DNA from: Streptosporangium sp. NBC_01756
GTDB taxonomy: Bacteria > Actinomycetota > Actinomycetes > Streptosporangiales > Streptosporangiaceae
DNA length: 64,000 bases
Assembly (NCBI RefSeq): GCF_035917975.1
Contig: NZ_CP109130.1
Location: 1,984,001 to 2,048,000 of the forward strand
Direction of reading: 5' to 3'
Below the pieces are notes generated by a model. The model did not search any database, was not told where the DNA came from, and saw only the letters and a program-made list of their open reading frames with translations. A program made the translations under genes and the position numbers. Shown here piece after piece: positions 45,578-55,057 of this stretch (its first letter is position 1; every line of letters begins with the position of its first letter).

Positions 45578-48500
45578 TCAGCGCAGGTTGAAGAGCCTGG
45601 TGCTGGTCTGCTTGAGGGTGTTGCCGTCGGCGTCCCAGGCTTCGACCTTCAGGCTGACCGCGCCCTTGGTCTCACGCAGGGACGGGTAGCGGGTGTTGGC
45701 GGTGTAGGTGCCGTCACGGTCGCGCTTGACCGAGACGGGGGTCCACCTGGCGCCGTCGTCGGTGCTCATCCACAGCTTGAGCCCGGCGATCTTCGGCATC
45801 TTCGCCGCGGACGGCGAGTGGTAGGCCTCGACGGTGAACTTGTGGGATCGGCCGGCGCGGACGGTGTTGTCCAGCGCCAGGGTGTCGCCCAGGTCGTAGC
45901 CGGCGAAGACGACCGGGGTGGGCCGGCACTGCTCGGTGACGCCCTCGATGATCCAGTACTTGCAGAACGATCCCGGCAGCGTGTGCTCCTTGGCCGGCGG
46001 AGCGCGGAACGTCCACTCGGTGTCGTGCTGGGCGTTCTTCGCGGTCAGCCGGTAGGTTCCGGAGCCCTTGGGCAGGGTGAACGCGGGGAGCTTGTCCAGG
46101 CCGGGCACCGTGACGCGCGGGATCTCCTTGCTGTCCCGATAGAGGTGGAGGTCGTAGTCCGGGGTGAGGAGCTGGCCGGTCTTCCAGAATTCGCTGCTGG
46201 TCGGATGGTTGTCGGTCGTGCCCGCCGGGACGAACTCGGCCCAGAGGGTGTCACCCTGCACACAGATCGCGCACACCAGGTCGATGCCCTGCGTGGTGAG
46301 GGGCGGCGCGTCCTTGTCGGCGAGCGCGTAGACCTTCTCCGACGCGGTCTGGGCGCCCGGCGTCAGACCCGCGGTGAACCACTGCTGCCGGGTGCGGCCG
46401 GGCCGGTCGAACACCTCGACGCGGAACCGGGTGTCGTAGAAGGACGTCTGGTCGAGGTTGGACGAGGACATGCCGTGCGAGTGGATGACCGTGGGATCGA
46501 CCGGCCCGATCCATTCGGTCCGGCTGGTCGGTCCGGTGAAGCCCATCGCCCCGAAGTCCGAGGTGGACGTCATCGTGGCCAGGACGTCGTCCTGCTTGTA
46601 GACGGTGCGCCAGTTGTTGAACCTGGCCGGCTGGGAAGCGTGGACGTCCAGGTCGACTTGGGCGAGCTGCCTGTCGGTGAAGGTGTAGTGCATGGACTTC
46701 GGCATGCTGCCCTCGGCGTACGGCTTGAGGACGTAGGTGTAAGGCGTCTCCGGCGTGCCTGTCACCCGGACGGAGACCGGCTCGCTCGCGAGCAGCGCGC
46801 GCAGCTTCAGCCCCTCCTTGTTCGACAGGGAGACGTTCGGGATGCTGATGGGCTTGGGATCACCGGTGTTGATCTCCTGCTCGACACCGATCGGAAGGGT
46901 GCACAGGCCGCCCGTCGACGGGAAGATGGCCAGTCCGGCCGCACCCGCTTCGCGGATGGGGATGATCCGGCTGATCCAGGCCCAGCAGTTCACGGTGCCG
47001 TCCGGCGCGAACCCCGTCTCCATGAGGATCAGCTTGCCGCGCAGGTCCTTCCCGGCGATGTCCTCGGCCCGGCCCGCGCCGACGTCGACGAGCGGCAGGT
47101 TCCGCGTTCCGGTGAACGGCTTCCAGTCGGGCTGGTTGCCCTGGATGGGCCCGGTCCCGAAGTCGATGTGCTGGGGGGCGACCGGGTTCAGAGTGATCGG
47201 CTTGTGCCTGCCCGCGGTCATGGTGACCTGGGCCTGGCCGAGCGTCCATTGGCCGGCGAAGCGGAACTTGCCCTTGGTGACCGGCTTGGTGGGGATGGCC
47301 CACACCTTCGCCCATGCGCCGTGCTGCACGCCCGAGGACACGGTGCCGCCGTACGTCTGGCCGTTGGCGATGGTCCGCTGGGTGGTGACGACCCAGATGT
47401 TGTTGAGCGGCTCGGCCGGTTTCGGAGTGCTGAAGCGGACCTGGGAGGCCTGCCGGGCGTCGAGCGTGATCTCGGTGTCACCGGTGACGGTGACCTCCGG
47501 ATTGATCAGGAACACCTCGTTGGACCGGTCATCGGAGTCCACCCAGTTCAGCAACTGCATCACCGAGTGCGTGCCGACCGGAACCCGGGTGACCGTGGTC
47601 CCCTCCCGCGCCACGATGGTGCCGTCGAGGTATCCCTTCGCGCCGTCGACGTCGAGGGTCTGCTGGTACCACGGTGTGGCGGGCTTGCCGTCCCTGCCGA
47701 TGGTGTGGACGGTGAGCTGGACGAGCGGAGCTTCGCGCACCATGCCCACCGGGGTGGTCAGCCGGACACCGTCGGCCTCGGCCGTCACGGAGCCGGAGTA
47801 GTCGCCGAACTCCAGGCCGGTCGTGTCGAGGGTGACGGTCGCCGAGGCGGTGCCGCCCGCGGGCACGGTAAGGGTCGGGCCGGTGCTCAGCCTGCCTTCC
47901 ACCGCGGTCCCGCCGACGGTGCGCAGGGCCGGGGTGAGGGTGAGCGTGACCGGCTGGTCGGTGAGGTTGGTGTAGGCGAGCTCCCGCTGCAGGGTCTTGC
48001 CCTCCTCGGTCACCGAGGCGAAGTCGATCCCGGCGGTGGTGGCGAAGACCCGCTGGGTGTACGCCTTGGCGAGGTCCACCCGCCCGGCGCCCTGCTCGTA
48101 CACGGTGAAGCCGTCGTCCTTGGCGGTGGATATCAGCGCGGACTTGAGCAGCGGCCCCTTCCAGTCGGGGTGCAGCTGGGCCATGATCGCCGCCGCGCCC
48201 GCGACGTGCGGTGTGGCCATCGAGGTGCCGGACGCCCCGGTGTAGTGGTCGTCGACGGGGGTGCCCATCACGGTGCCCGCCGCACGGGCGGCGGCGATGT
48301 CCACGCCGGGCGCGGCGATGTCGGGCTTGAGCCCCGAGTCGCCGAACCGCGGACCCCGGCTGGAGAATTCGGCCAGCCCGTCCTGCTTGTCGACCGCGGC
48401 GACGGTGAGCGCGGCGTCGGCCGTCCCGGGGCTGCCCACGGTCCTGGCAGCGGCGCCGGCGTTGCCGGCGGCGATGACGAACAGGACTCCGGTGGAGGCG

Positions 48501-49591
48501 CTCAGGTTGTCGACCGTCTGGCTGAGCGGGTCGGTGCCGTCGGTGGGCCCGTCGCCCAGGCTCATGCTGACGACCTTGGCGCCGCTGGCGGCGGCCCACT
48601 CCATGCCTTCGATGACCCCGGAGTCGGTGCCGGAACCGCTGTCGCTCAGAACCTTGCCGATGACCAGCTGCGCGCCCGGAGCGACACCCTTGTACTTGCC
48701 GCCGGACGCCGCTCCGGAACCGGCGATGGTGGAGGCCACGTGGGTGCCGTGGCCATGGCCGTCCTTGACCGACGCGTCGGGGACGAAGGACCTGGAGTCG
48801 GTGATCTTCCCTGCGAGGTCGGGGTGGGTGGCGTCGACGCCGGTGTCCAGCACCGCGACCTTCACCCCGGTGCCGTCGTGGCCCCCGGCCCAGGCCTGCG
48901 GCGCGCCGATCATCGCCACGCTCTTGTCCAGGACGGCCTTGACCTTGCCGTCCAGCCACACCTTGGCGATCCCGCCGCGCAAGGTGTCGGGCACCGCTCT
49001 CATGCCTTCGCCCGAGTCGGCGGGCACGGCGCGCACGGCGTTCCAGAACGCTCCGGACTCGGCCTTGGCGACGTTGAGGGCGGAGGCGTGGATGCTCTCC
49101 AGATCATAGGTGGGGACGCTCGCCGGGATCGCGTCGGCGGCGCTTCTGGCCGCGGCGAGGCCCTGCTTCTCCGGGTACTGGACGATGACCGGGACCTGCT
49201 TGGTCCGGTCGTCGGCGTAGCCGTTCTCCGCCAGATACTTGACGTTGAACAGCCGCATGTCCAGCCGCCCCGCCTGGATGGCGGGCATCGCGTCGGTCGG
49301 GAGGACGAAGACACCCTCGGGAGTGGTCCGGGTGAGCAGCTTCGGCCGGTGGCCGTCCTGGCGGACGGCGGGTTCGGTCTGCACGTTGAAGCGGCTGGCT
49401 GCGGCCTGGGTGAGCGTGACCTTGTCGCCGGTGATCAGGGTGATGACGTGCGGGCCCGGGCCGATGCCCTGGAGCGCGACGGGAGCCGCCGGGGGCGGCT
49501 GCGCGGGCTCGGCCGCCAGTGCCGCCGACGTCGGCGGCAGCGCGGTCGCGGCCAGCGCGAGAAGCGAGGTCAGCAGGACGGCGCGCCTCAC
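45578..49591 (-). CDS. Large secreted S8 (subtilisin-like) serine peptidase
   Basis: The protein has 1,337 residues from GTG 49591 (GGGAGG 6 bases upstream; the open frame runs 18 codons further). A signal peptide of about 28 residues is followed by an inhibitor-like propeptide region to about residue 200. The catalytic triad is Asp249 (AVLDTGVDATHPD), His284 (HGHGTHVAST) and Ser457 (GTSMATPHVAGA). Beyond residue 540 lie Ig-like beta domains and a protease-associated segment near residue 885 (AGAAGLAIFP). The family digests extracellular proteins. It lies downstream of a 41-residue ORF and a LuxR-AAA regulator. Confidence 0.93.
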   Translation of the reverse strand: MRRAVLLTSLLALAATALPPTSAALAAEPAQPPPAAPVALQGIGPGPHVITLITGDKVTLTQAAASRFNVQTEPAVRQDGHRPKLLTRTTPEGVFVLPTDAMPAIQAGRLDMRLFNVKYLAENGYADDRTKQVPVIVQYPEKQGLAAARSAADAIPASVPTYDLESIHASALNVAKAESGAFWNAVRAVPADSGEGMRAVPDTLRGGIAKVWLDGKVKAVLDKSVAMIGAPQAWAGGHDGTGVKVAVLDTGVDATHPDLAGKITDSRSFVPDASVKDGHGHGTHVASTIAGSGAASGGKYKGVAPGAQLVIGKVLSDSGSGTDSGVIEGMEWAAASGAKVVSMSLGDGPTDGTDPLSQTVDNLSASTGVLFVIAAGNAGAAARTVGSPGTADAALTVAAVDKQDGLAEFSSRGPRFGDSGLKPDIAAPGVDIAAARAAGTVMGTPVDDHYTGASGTSMATPHVAGAAAIMAQLHPDWKGPLLKSALISTAKDDGFTVYEQGAGRVDLAKAYTQRVFATTAGIDFASVTEEGKTLQRELAYTNLTDQPVTLTLTPALRTVGGTAVEGRLSTGPTLTVPAGGTASATVTLDTTGLEFGDYSGSVTAEADGVRLTTPVGMVREAPLVQLTVHTIGRDGKPATPWYQQTLDVDGAKGYLDGTIVAREGTTVTRVPVGTHSVMQLLNWVDSDDRSNEVFLINPEVTVTGDTEITLDARQASQVRFSTPKPAEPLNNIWVVTTQRTIANGQTYGGTVSSGVQHGAWAKVWAIPTKPVTKGKFRFAGQWTLGQAQVTMTAGRHKPITLNPVAPQHIDFGTGPIQGNQPDWKPFTGTRNLPLVDVGAGRAEDIAGKDLRGKLILMETGFAPDGTVNCWAWISRIIPIREAGAAGLAIFPSTGGLCTLPIGVEQEINTGDPKPISIPNVSLSNKEGLKLRALLASEPVSVRVTGTPETPYTYVLKPYAEGSMPKSMHYTFTDRQLAQVDLDVHASQPARFNNWRTVYKQDDVLATMTSTSDFGAMGFTGPTSRTEWIGPVDPTVIHSHGMSSSNLDQTSFYDTRFRVEVFDRPGRTRQQWFTAGLTPGAQTASEKVYALADKDAPPLTTQGIDLVCAICVQGDTLWAEFVPAGTTDNHPTSSEFWKTGQLLTPDYDLHLYRDSKEIPRVTVPGLDKLPAFTLPKGSGTYRLTAKNAQHDTEWTFRAPPAKEHTLPGSFCKYWIIEGVTEQCRPTPVVFAGYDLGDTLALDNTVRAGRSHKFTVEAYHSPSAAKMPKIAGLKLWMSTDDGARWTPVSVKRDRDGTYTANTRYPSLRETKGAVSLKVEAWDADGNTLKQTSTRLFNLR

Positions 49592-49691
49592 GCGGTCCTC
49601 CCAGTGGATAACGGCCGGAATCCGTTCTCGGACATGGCGGGGCACTGCCTTTCTGCGTGATCTCGATGAGGGGTGAGCGGGGAGAGCCGGA

Positions 49692-49817
49692 TCACAGAGG
49701 CTCGAACCCCTCGGGGAGCCGGGGTACCACGGTGACCGGTTGGGTCACCTCCTCGGACTGCGCCTCGTGGCCGGGGCCCTCATCCGATGTGGGCTCGGGC
49801 GCATCCTGGTCAGACAT
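49692..49817 (-). CDS. Short acidic ORF between LuxR-AAA and subtilase genes
   Basis: A 41-residue ORF from ATG 49817 to TGA 49692 begins MSDQDAPEPTSDEG and ends VTVVPRLPEGFEPL. Third codon positions are mostly G or C, as in real genes, and both flanking genes run the same way (stop of the regulator 73 bases before, start of the peptidase 100 bases after). No strong ribosome site is seen at ATG 49817. An acidic leader-like half and a hydrophobic-proline tail could suit a precursor peptide or a small protease partner, but no family is recognised. Confidence 0.45.
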   Translation of the reverse strand: MSDQDAPEPTSDEGPGHEAQSEEVTQPVTVVPRLPEGFEPL

Positions 49818-49890
49818 GAGGCAAGCATCGCCGCCACCCCCTCCGGGGGGTATGGGGTGACAGATGGGGTAAACGCCCCAACTTTCCCGA

Positions 49891-52812
49891 TCAAGGTCCT
49901 GCGGGGTGGTCCAGGTGGCGGGCGAGCTCCGTGCGCGAACGCGCGCCGAACTTGCGCATCGCCGCGCCGAGATGCTTGTCGACGGTCTTCGGCGACAGGA
50001 ACATCTCTCTGGCGATCTCCTGGTTGGTGAGTCCAGCCGCGGCCAGCCGCGCCACCTGCTGTTGCCGTGCCGACAGGGAGTCGTTCGCCCCGTCGCGCGA
50101 CGGGGCGGGAGGAGCCGGGCGCAGGCCCCATCGCCGGGCCAGCCGGGTGGCCCGATCCAGGTCCCATCGCGCGCCCATTCCGCCGTACACGGTGATGGCC
50201 GTCTTGAGGGTGGGTTCCGCGGCGGGGTCGCCGAGCGCGAAGAGGCAGGCCGCGGCCTGCTCGTCCGCCTGGGCCGCCTCGTAGGGGGCCGGTAGCCGCC
50301 GGAAGTCGGCGGCGGCGGCCGTGAAGTGCTCCGCGGCCTCGCGCCACCGCTGCTCCGCGGCGGCCATGAGCCCGCGGGCCTGCCGCAGCCCCGCCGGAGC
50401 CAGCGGCGCGTCCAGCCCCAGCAGCCGGGACTCGTACCGATCCACCACCTCGGCCGCCTCCGCGGGCCTGCCCGCCGCCAGCAGCGCCTCGACCAGCGCG
50501 GGAACCGCCCGGACCCCCACCGGCCAGAACCCCTTGGTCTCCCACAGGGCGGCGGCCTCCGTGGTCTCCACGATGGCCTTGCCGGCCTCACCGCGGGCGG
50601 TGGCCACCCGCAGCAGCATGCTCACCGGGAACGGGAGCAGATCGACGTCCCCCATGCCCAGCACTCGTTGGACGACCTCGCGGAGCAGGTCCTGGGCGGC
50701 GTCGAGCCGGCCGGGAGCGGGCGCCAGGCAGGCCGCCACGGCATCCAGGAGGGTCAGCTCGACGGGGCGGTCGCTGCGCCTGTGACGCAGCGTGTCGATC
50801 GTCTCACCCAGTCCGTCCCAGTCGCCTCGGCAGTAGGCCACCATCGCCAGCGAGGCATGGCAGCGGAACTCCGCCCCGCCGGTGACGTCGTAGCTCGACG
50901 CGCCCTCCCGCGCGATGGTCAGCAGCCGATGCGCCACCTCGTGGTGCCCACTGAAACAGGCTTCGCCACCGATGGAGCGGTAGGCGTTGACCTCCCCGCG
51001 GCGCCGGGCGAGACCACCGGTCTCCTGCACGACGCGTTCGGTCAACCCGGCCCAGCGCGGGTCGCCGACCGCGGTGAACACCATCGCCACCTTGCCCAGC
51101 ACGAGGAGACGGGTAGCGGGATCGTCGATCGCCGACAGCGTCTCCAGCGCCTGATCCAGCCACGCCAGGTGCTCGGGCAACGGCACATCCGGCACGGTCG
51201 GCAGCCCCAGGGCCACCATGGCCCACGCCGCCAGCTCGGGCCGGTCGGCCAGATCCCCGAGCGCGTCGGCGAACATCCGATACCTGGCCATCAGATCGGT
51301 CCGGGTCACTTCGAGGTGCATCCCGAGCAGGAACCGCAGCTCACCGCGGACCGGCGCGGGGAGGACGTGTTCGAGCGCCTCCGAGAGCAGGCTGGTGACG
51401 TCGGGCACATGCAGCAGCTCCGAGACCGCCCACCCCAGCCTGATCGCCAGGATCGCCCGGCGCTCGGGTTCCAGGTCCGCATGGCGCAGTACGTCTTCGA
51501 GCAGTCGTGCCGCCTCGACGTCGTTGCCCAGCTCGAAGGCCCGGTCGGCGGCCTCCGCGGCGACGTCCACCCATTCCCCGAGGCGGCCGGCCTGCCGGAG
51601 ATGGTGTGCCACCCTCCCCAGCGGCACCGGGCGCAGGCCTTGGACCGCGGTCGCGGCGGCGGCGTGCAGTGCCCGCCTGCGCCCCAGCGAGACGCTCTCG
51701 TGGACCGCCTGGGCCGCCAGCACGTGCCGGAACCTCACCACCCCGTCCCGCTCGGTGAGCAGCCCGGCCTCCAGGACCTCGTCCACCGCGGCCATCGCAT
51801 CGGCCTCGGGCAGCCCCGCGACCTCGATGAGCACCGCGACCGGCACCGCCAGTTGCAACACCGCGGCCGCCTCCGCCGCCGCCCGCGCCCCGGCCGACAT
51901 ACGGGCCACCCGCTCCTGCACCGAGGCCCGCACCCCGATCGGCACGTCCAGAGAGTCGAGGGCGCGGCGTGCCCAGCCGCCCTCCCACCGGATCAGCGTC
52001 CCCCGTGACCGCAGCAGCGCCAGCAGTTCCTGGATCGCCAGCGGCAGGCCGGAGGCCCGCGTGCACAGATGCGCGGCGAACTCCGCGGAGATCTCCGCGC
52101 CGTCCAGGATCGCGGCCGCGAGCGCGCGGGTCTGCGTCTCGTCCAGCGTCGCCAGCGCGATGTGCTCATGGACGACCGTGTCGGCCGGGCGCGCGGTCAG
52201 CGCCCGTACCCCGGCCGGCGCCTCCTCGCCCCGATAGGTCAGCACGACCGACAGCGCACCCGGCGGATTCGCCAGCAGGTACGCCAGGAATTCGACGGTC
52301 TGCTCGTCGGCCCAGTGCAGGTCCTCGACCACGAGTACGGCGGGACCGAGCGCGGCCAGCACCGCGCCCAGTCCGCGGAACAGCCGATGCCGCTCGGCCG
52401 CCCGATCGTCCAGCGGTTCGGGCGCTTCGGGAAGGACGTCCGCCAGCTCGGGAAACAGGGATCTCAGCGCACCGGCCACCGGCGACAGCGCCACTCCGGC
52501 CAGGTCGCCGCCGCTGGACCGCAGCGCCTCGACGAGCGGCCCGAGCGGGAACGGTTCCCTGATCTGGCTGCACCCGCCGTGCAGAAACCGCAGCCCCGCC
52601 GGCTCCGGCCGCGCCGCCAGCTCCGCGACCAGACGGGATTTGCCGATGCCCGCCTCGCCCTCGACCACGACCACCGAAGGCGGCGCGGCCACCGCGGCGG
52701 CCAGCCGCGCCAGCGGAGCCTCACGCCCGACCAGAACCGGAGAGACCACCCGGCCCACGACCCTACGCTCGTCCGCGCTCATCGCTCCGCATTCAGCCCC
52801 CGGTCCCGCCAT
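49891..52812 (-). CDS. LuxR family regulator with N-terminal AAA ATPase (LAL type)
   Basis: The protein has 973 residues from ATG 52812, with GAGGA 5 bases upstream. An AAA_16 ATPase domain comes first: Walker A GEAGIGKS at 52-59, Walker B in VLVVEDLHWADEQTVEFLAY. A long helical repeat region follows. A LuxR helix-turn-helix closes the chain at about 905-960: LSARQQQVARLAAAGLTNQEIAREMF, then SPKTVDKHLGAAMRKFG. LAL regulators activate neighbouring genes when they bind an inducer. Likely targets here are the short ORF and subtilase downstream on the same strand. Confidence 0.92.
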   Translation of the reverse strand: MAGPGAECGAMSADERRVVGRVVSPVLVGREAPLARLAAAVAAPPSVVVVEGEAGIGKSRLVAELAARPEPAGLRFLHGGCSQIREPFPLGPLVEALRSSGGDLAGVALSPVAGALRSLFPELADVLPEAPEPLDDRAAERHRLFRGLGAVLAALGPAVLVVEDLHWADEQTVEFLAYLLANPPGALSVVLTYRGEEAPAGVRALTARPADTVVHEHIALATLDETQTRALAAAILDGAEISAEFAAHLCTRASGLPLAIQELLALLRSRGTLIRWEGGWARRALDSLDVPIGVRASVQERVARMSAGARAAAEAAAVLQLAVPVAVLIEVAGLPEADAMAAVDEVLEAGLLTERDGVVRFRHVLAAQAVHESVSLGRRRALHAAAATAVQGLRPVPLGRVAHHLRQAGRLGEWVDVAAEAADRAFELGNDVEAARLLEDVLRHADLEPERRAILAIRLGWAVSELLHVPDVTSLLSEALEHVLPAPVRGELRFLLGMHLEVTRTDLMARYRMFADALGDLADRPELAAWAMVALGLPTVPDVPLPEHLAWLDQALETLSAIDDPATRLLVLGKVAMVFTAVGDPRWAGLTERVVQETGGLARRRGEVNAYRSIGGEACFSGHHEVAHRLLTIAREGASSYDVTGGAEFRCHASLAMVAYCRGDWDGLGETIDTLRHRRSDRPVELTLLDAVAACLAPAPGRLDAAQDLLREVVQRVLGMGDVDLLPFPVSMLLRVATARGEAGKAIVETTEAAALWETKGFWPVGVRAVPALVEALLAAGRPAEAAEVVDRYESRLLGLDAPLAPAGLRQARGLMAAAEQRWREAAEHFTAAAADFRRLPAPYEAAQADEQAAACLFALGDPAAEPTLKTAITVYGGMGARWDLDRATRLARRWGLRPAPPAPSRDGANDSLSARQQQVARLAAAGLTNQEIAREMFLSPKTVDKHLGAAMRKFGARSRTELARHLDHPAGP

Positions 52813-52964
52813 TTGGTCCTCGCCGTAACCAAGCGATATCTAAGTCCCTAATGCCACAAAAGTCACTATTGCCAGGACCTCCCGCCGGTCAGAGCGGGAG
52901 ATCCGCGCACGATCGAGGCGGCCGGTCGCCCGTACGGCGCGGGCGGCGGTGGCCGGGTGCTGTG

Positions 52965-53783
52965 CTACACGGCGAAGACGGCGTTGTAGGTGACCTCCGC
53001 GAGCACCTGCTGGCCGGAGGCGTTGGGGTGGAAGTAGTCCCAGGTGCTGATCTGGGAGAGGGCGAACGGGTAGCCGAAGACGGCGCCGCCGTCGTAGCGG
53101 CAGGTGATCTGCTCGGCGCAGACGGCGGCCAGCACCGCGTTGAACTCGGTCACCCGCGCGCGTACCCGCTCACGCCTGTCGACGTCGGCCTGGGCGGTGG
53201 AGCGGGGGTTGGCCAGCATCGACTTGCAGATGCCGAGGGTCGCCCAGGCGGCGCGGGCCGAGGAACTGTCCTTGCCGACCTCCCAGAGCCGCTTGATGTC
53301 GGGGATGCTGGAGACGAAGATCTCCGTGGTGGGCAGGCCGGTGGCGAGTGTCTGCATCGCCGTACGGAACCTGGCCTCGAAGTCGGCGACCGAGGTCATC
53401 CCCGACTCCGACGAGGTGCAGGCGTCGTTGGCGCCGATCAGGATCGTGACGTAGCCGGCCCCCTGGGAGACGGCCTGCTGGGCCTGCCCGGCCAGGTCGG
53501 CGACCTTGGCGCCCGACCGGGCGTCGTTGTGGGCGACGACGGAGGGGTTGTCGGCCCGCAGGCGCCGGTAGTGGCTGTCGACCGCCGAGTTGGACCCGGT
53601 GGACCAGGATCGGGAGGGGCAGTCGAGATAGAAGCCGCAGGCGTTGAACCCGCGGGTGATGGAGTCGCCCATCGAGGCCATGGCGCCGATGGCGGCCGAC
53701 GAGGTGTCCGCCACCGCGGTCGCCGGGACGGACGTGAGGATCGCTGCCGCGATGAGCGTGAGGGTGCGGCGGGGGACGTTCAA
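52965..53783 (-). CDS. Secreted SGNH/GDSL-type hydrolase
   Basis: The protein has 272 residues from TTG 53783, chosen because GGAGG is 6 bases upstream and a signal peptide (VPRRTLTLIAAAILTSVPATAVAD) starts there. The SGNH blocks are block I ASMGDSITRGF (Ser nucleophile), Gly in block II, block III LIGANDACTS, and block V DYFHPNASGQ (Asp and His). Four or more Cys suggest disulfides, as in secreted esterases of the S. rimosus-lipase-like group. It likely hydrolyses an ester outside the cell. The open frame reaches 53843. Confidence 0.88.
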   Translation of the reverse strand: MNVPRRTLTLIAAAILTSVPATAVADTSSAAIGAMASMGDSITRGFNACGFYLDCPSRSWSTGSNSAVDSHYRRLRADNPSVVAHNDARSGAKVADLAGQAQQAVSQGAGYVTILIGANDACTSSESGMTSVADFEARFRTAMQTLATGLPTTEIFVSSIPDIKRLWEVGKDSSSARAAWATLGICKSMLANPRSTAQADVDRRERVRARVTEFNAVLAAVCAEQITCRYDGGAVFGYPFALSQISTWDYFHPNASGQQVLAEVTYNAVFAV

Positions 53784-53920
53784 TCTGGCCTCCAGGGTTT
53801 TCCCCCGATCGACTCTGCTGACCAGAATGTCGGCCCGTTGCACCGGTCTGACAAGAAGCCATTACATGTTACTGACGAGTTAGTAAGGACTCTTTTCGGC
53901 CACGCCCGGACGTGGGCGGG

Positions 53921-54757
53921 TCATTCCCCCCGCATCCGGGCGAGCGCCGCCTCGAAGGCGTCCATCTCACGCTCGACGCGGCCCAGCCCCGCCGAGGGCA
54001 ACCACGGCAGCACGACGGCCACCCCGGCCTTCTCGCACTCCTCGAGAACCGCGGGGTCCGAGGGCACCGACATCATCACCACCTGGACGGACCGGCCCAC
54101 CTCGTCGGCGCGCCTGAACAGCTCCGCCGCGCGCTCCAGGACGCCGGGGCCGTAGTTCGGCAGCCAGCCGTCGCCGTAGGACAGCACGCGGTCGAAGACC
54201 GTGGGTCCGGTGCCGCCGACCAGCACGGGCGGGTAGGGCCGCTGGGCCGGCTTGGGCCATGACCAGATCGGGCCGAAGGACACGAAGTCACCGCGGTAGT
54301 CGGCCTCGTCCCGGGTCCAGATCCGCTGCGCCGCCTCGACGTGCTCCTTCATCACCGCGAACCGGCGTGCCGGATCGATCCCGTGGTGACGGATCTCGGG
54401 TTCGAGCCAGCCGGCGCCCACGCCGAAGACGAACCGCCCGCCGGTGAGAGCGTCGACGCTCGCCACCGACTTCGCGAGGGTGATCGGATGGTGCTGGGGG
54501 ACCAGGCAGATGCCGGTGCCCACCCGCAGCCGTGTCGTGGCCAGGCCGGCGGCGGTGCACGCCACGAACGGGTCGTAGGTGTGCCGGTACTTACGGGGCA
54601 GCGGGCCGCTCTCGGGCCGCTGGGGCGGCGCGCCGACCGGGATGTGGGTGTGCTCACTGAACAGCAGCATCGCATGGCCACGCTGCTCGATCACCCGGGC
54701 GATCTGGGCCGGATCGACCGCGTCATGGGTCGCGAAGTAGCCAAAACCGGAGTCCAT
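53921..54757 (-). CDS. LLM class F420-dependent oxidoreductase
   Basis: The protein has 278 residues from ATG 54757. Luciferase-like TIM-barrel features are FATHDAVDPAQIARVIEQRGHAMLLFSEHTHIP, RLRVGTGICLVPQHHPITLAKSVASVDALTGGRFVFGVGAGW and PPVLVGGTGPTVFDRVLSYGDGWLPNYG. The N-terminal SEHTHIP block marks the actinobacterial F420-dependent TIGR03619 subgroup. The substrate is unknown. Upstream sequence is a 63-bp minisatellite, so the longer open frame is not coding. Confidence 0.9.
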   Translation of the reverse strand: MDSGFGYFATHDAVDPAQIARVIEQRGHAMLLFSEHTHIPVGAPPQRPESGPLPRKYRHTYDPFVACTAAGLATTRLRVGTGICLVPQHHPITLAKSVASVDALTGGRFVFGVGAGWLEPEIRHHGIDPARRFAVMKEHVEAAQRIWTRDEADYRGDFVSFGPIWSWPKPAQRPYPPVLVGGTGPTVFDRVLSYGDGWLPNYGPGVLERAAELFRRADEVGRSVQVVMMSVPSDPAVLEECEKAGVAVVLPWLPSAGLGRVEREMDAFEAALARMRGE

Positions 54758-54816
54758 CGCCCCAACGTATCCCGGCACGGCAGCATGTTCCGGGCGACAC
54801 TCCCGCAGGGGAGCGA

Positions 54817-55000
54817 CCGAGGACACGCGGTCCCGTCGAGGCCCTCCGTCAGGAGGACCACCCGTGGGGAGGCGACGGCCCGAGGACAGGCGGTCCCGTC
54901 GAGGCCCTCCGCCAGAAAGACCGCCCGTGGGGAGGCGACGGCCCGAGGACACGCGATCTTGTCGAGGTCCTCCGTTGCGAGGATCACCCGTGGGGAGGCA
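54817..55000. repeat. 63-bp tandem repeat, three copies
   Basis: Copies start CCGAGGAC at 54817, 54880 and 54943. Copies 1 and 2 are about 90% alike, and copy 3 is more diverged. The period is 21 codons, so all reading frames stay open, which produces long spurious ORFs. It lies in the 300-bp gap between the divergent LLM oxidoreductase and M48 peptidase genes. Confidence 0.92.
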
Positions 55001-55057
55001 TGGGGCTCCACTAGGGTCTTGCACACTTATACGCCTCATCACGGAGTTTCTCCTCAT

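Noticed and set aside
45530..49660. 1,376-residue open frame on the plus strand
   Set aside because: It is antisense to the subtilase over its full length. The subtilase has catalytic motifs and a signal peptide; the plus frame has low-complexity Gly/Arg/Val composition typical of high-GC shadow frames.
54817..55000. CRISPR-like repeats
   Set aside because: The copies are contiguous without unique spacers and no cas genes are nearby. The same holds for the 23-bp array at 2711.
54691..55026. Repeat-containing ORFs on both strands in the 63-bp array
   Set aside because: A period of 21 codons keeps all frames open. No ribosome site or conserved domain supports any one of them.
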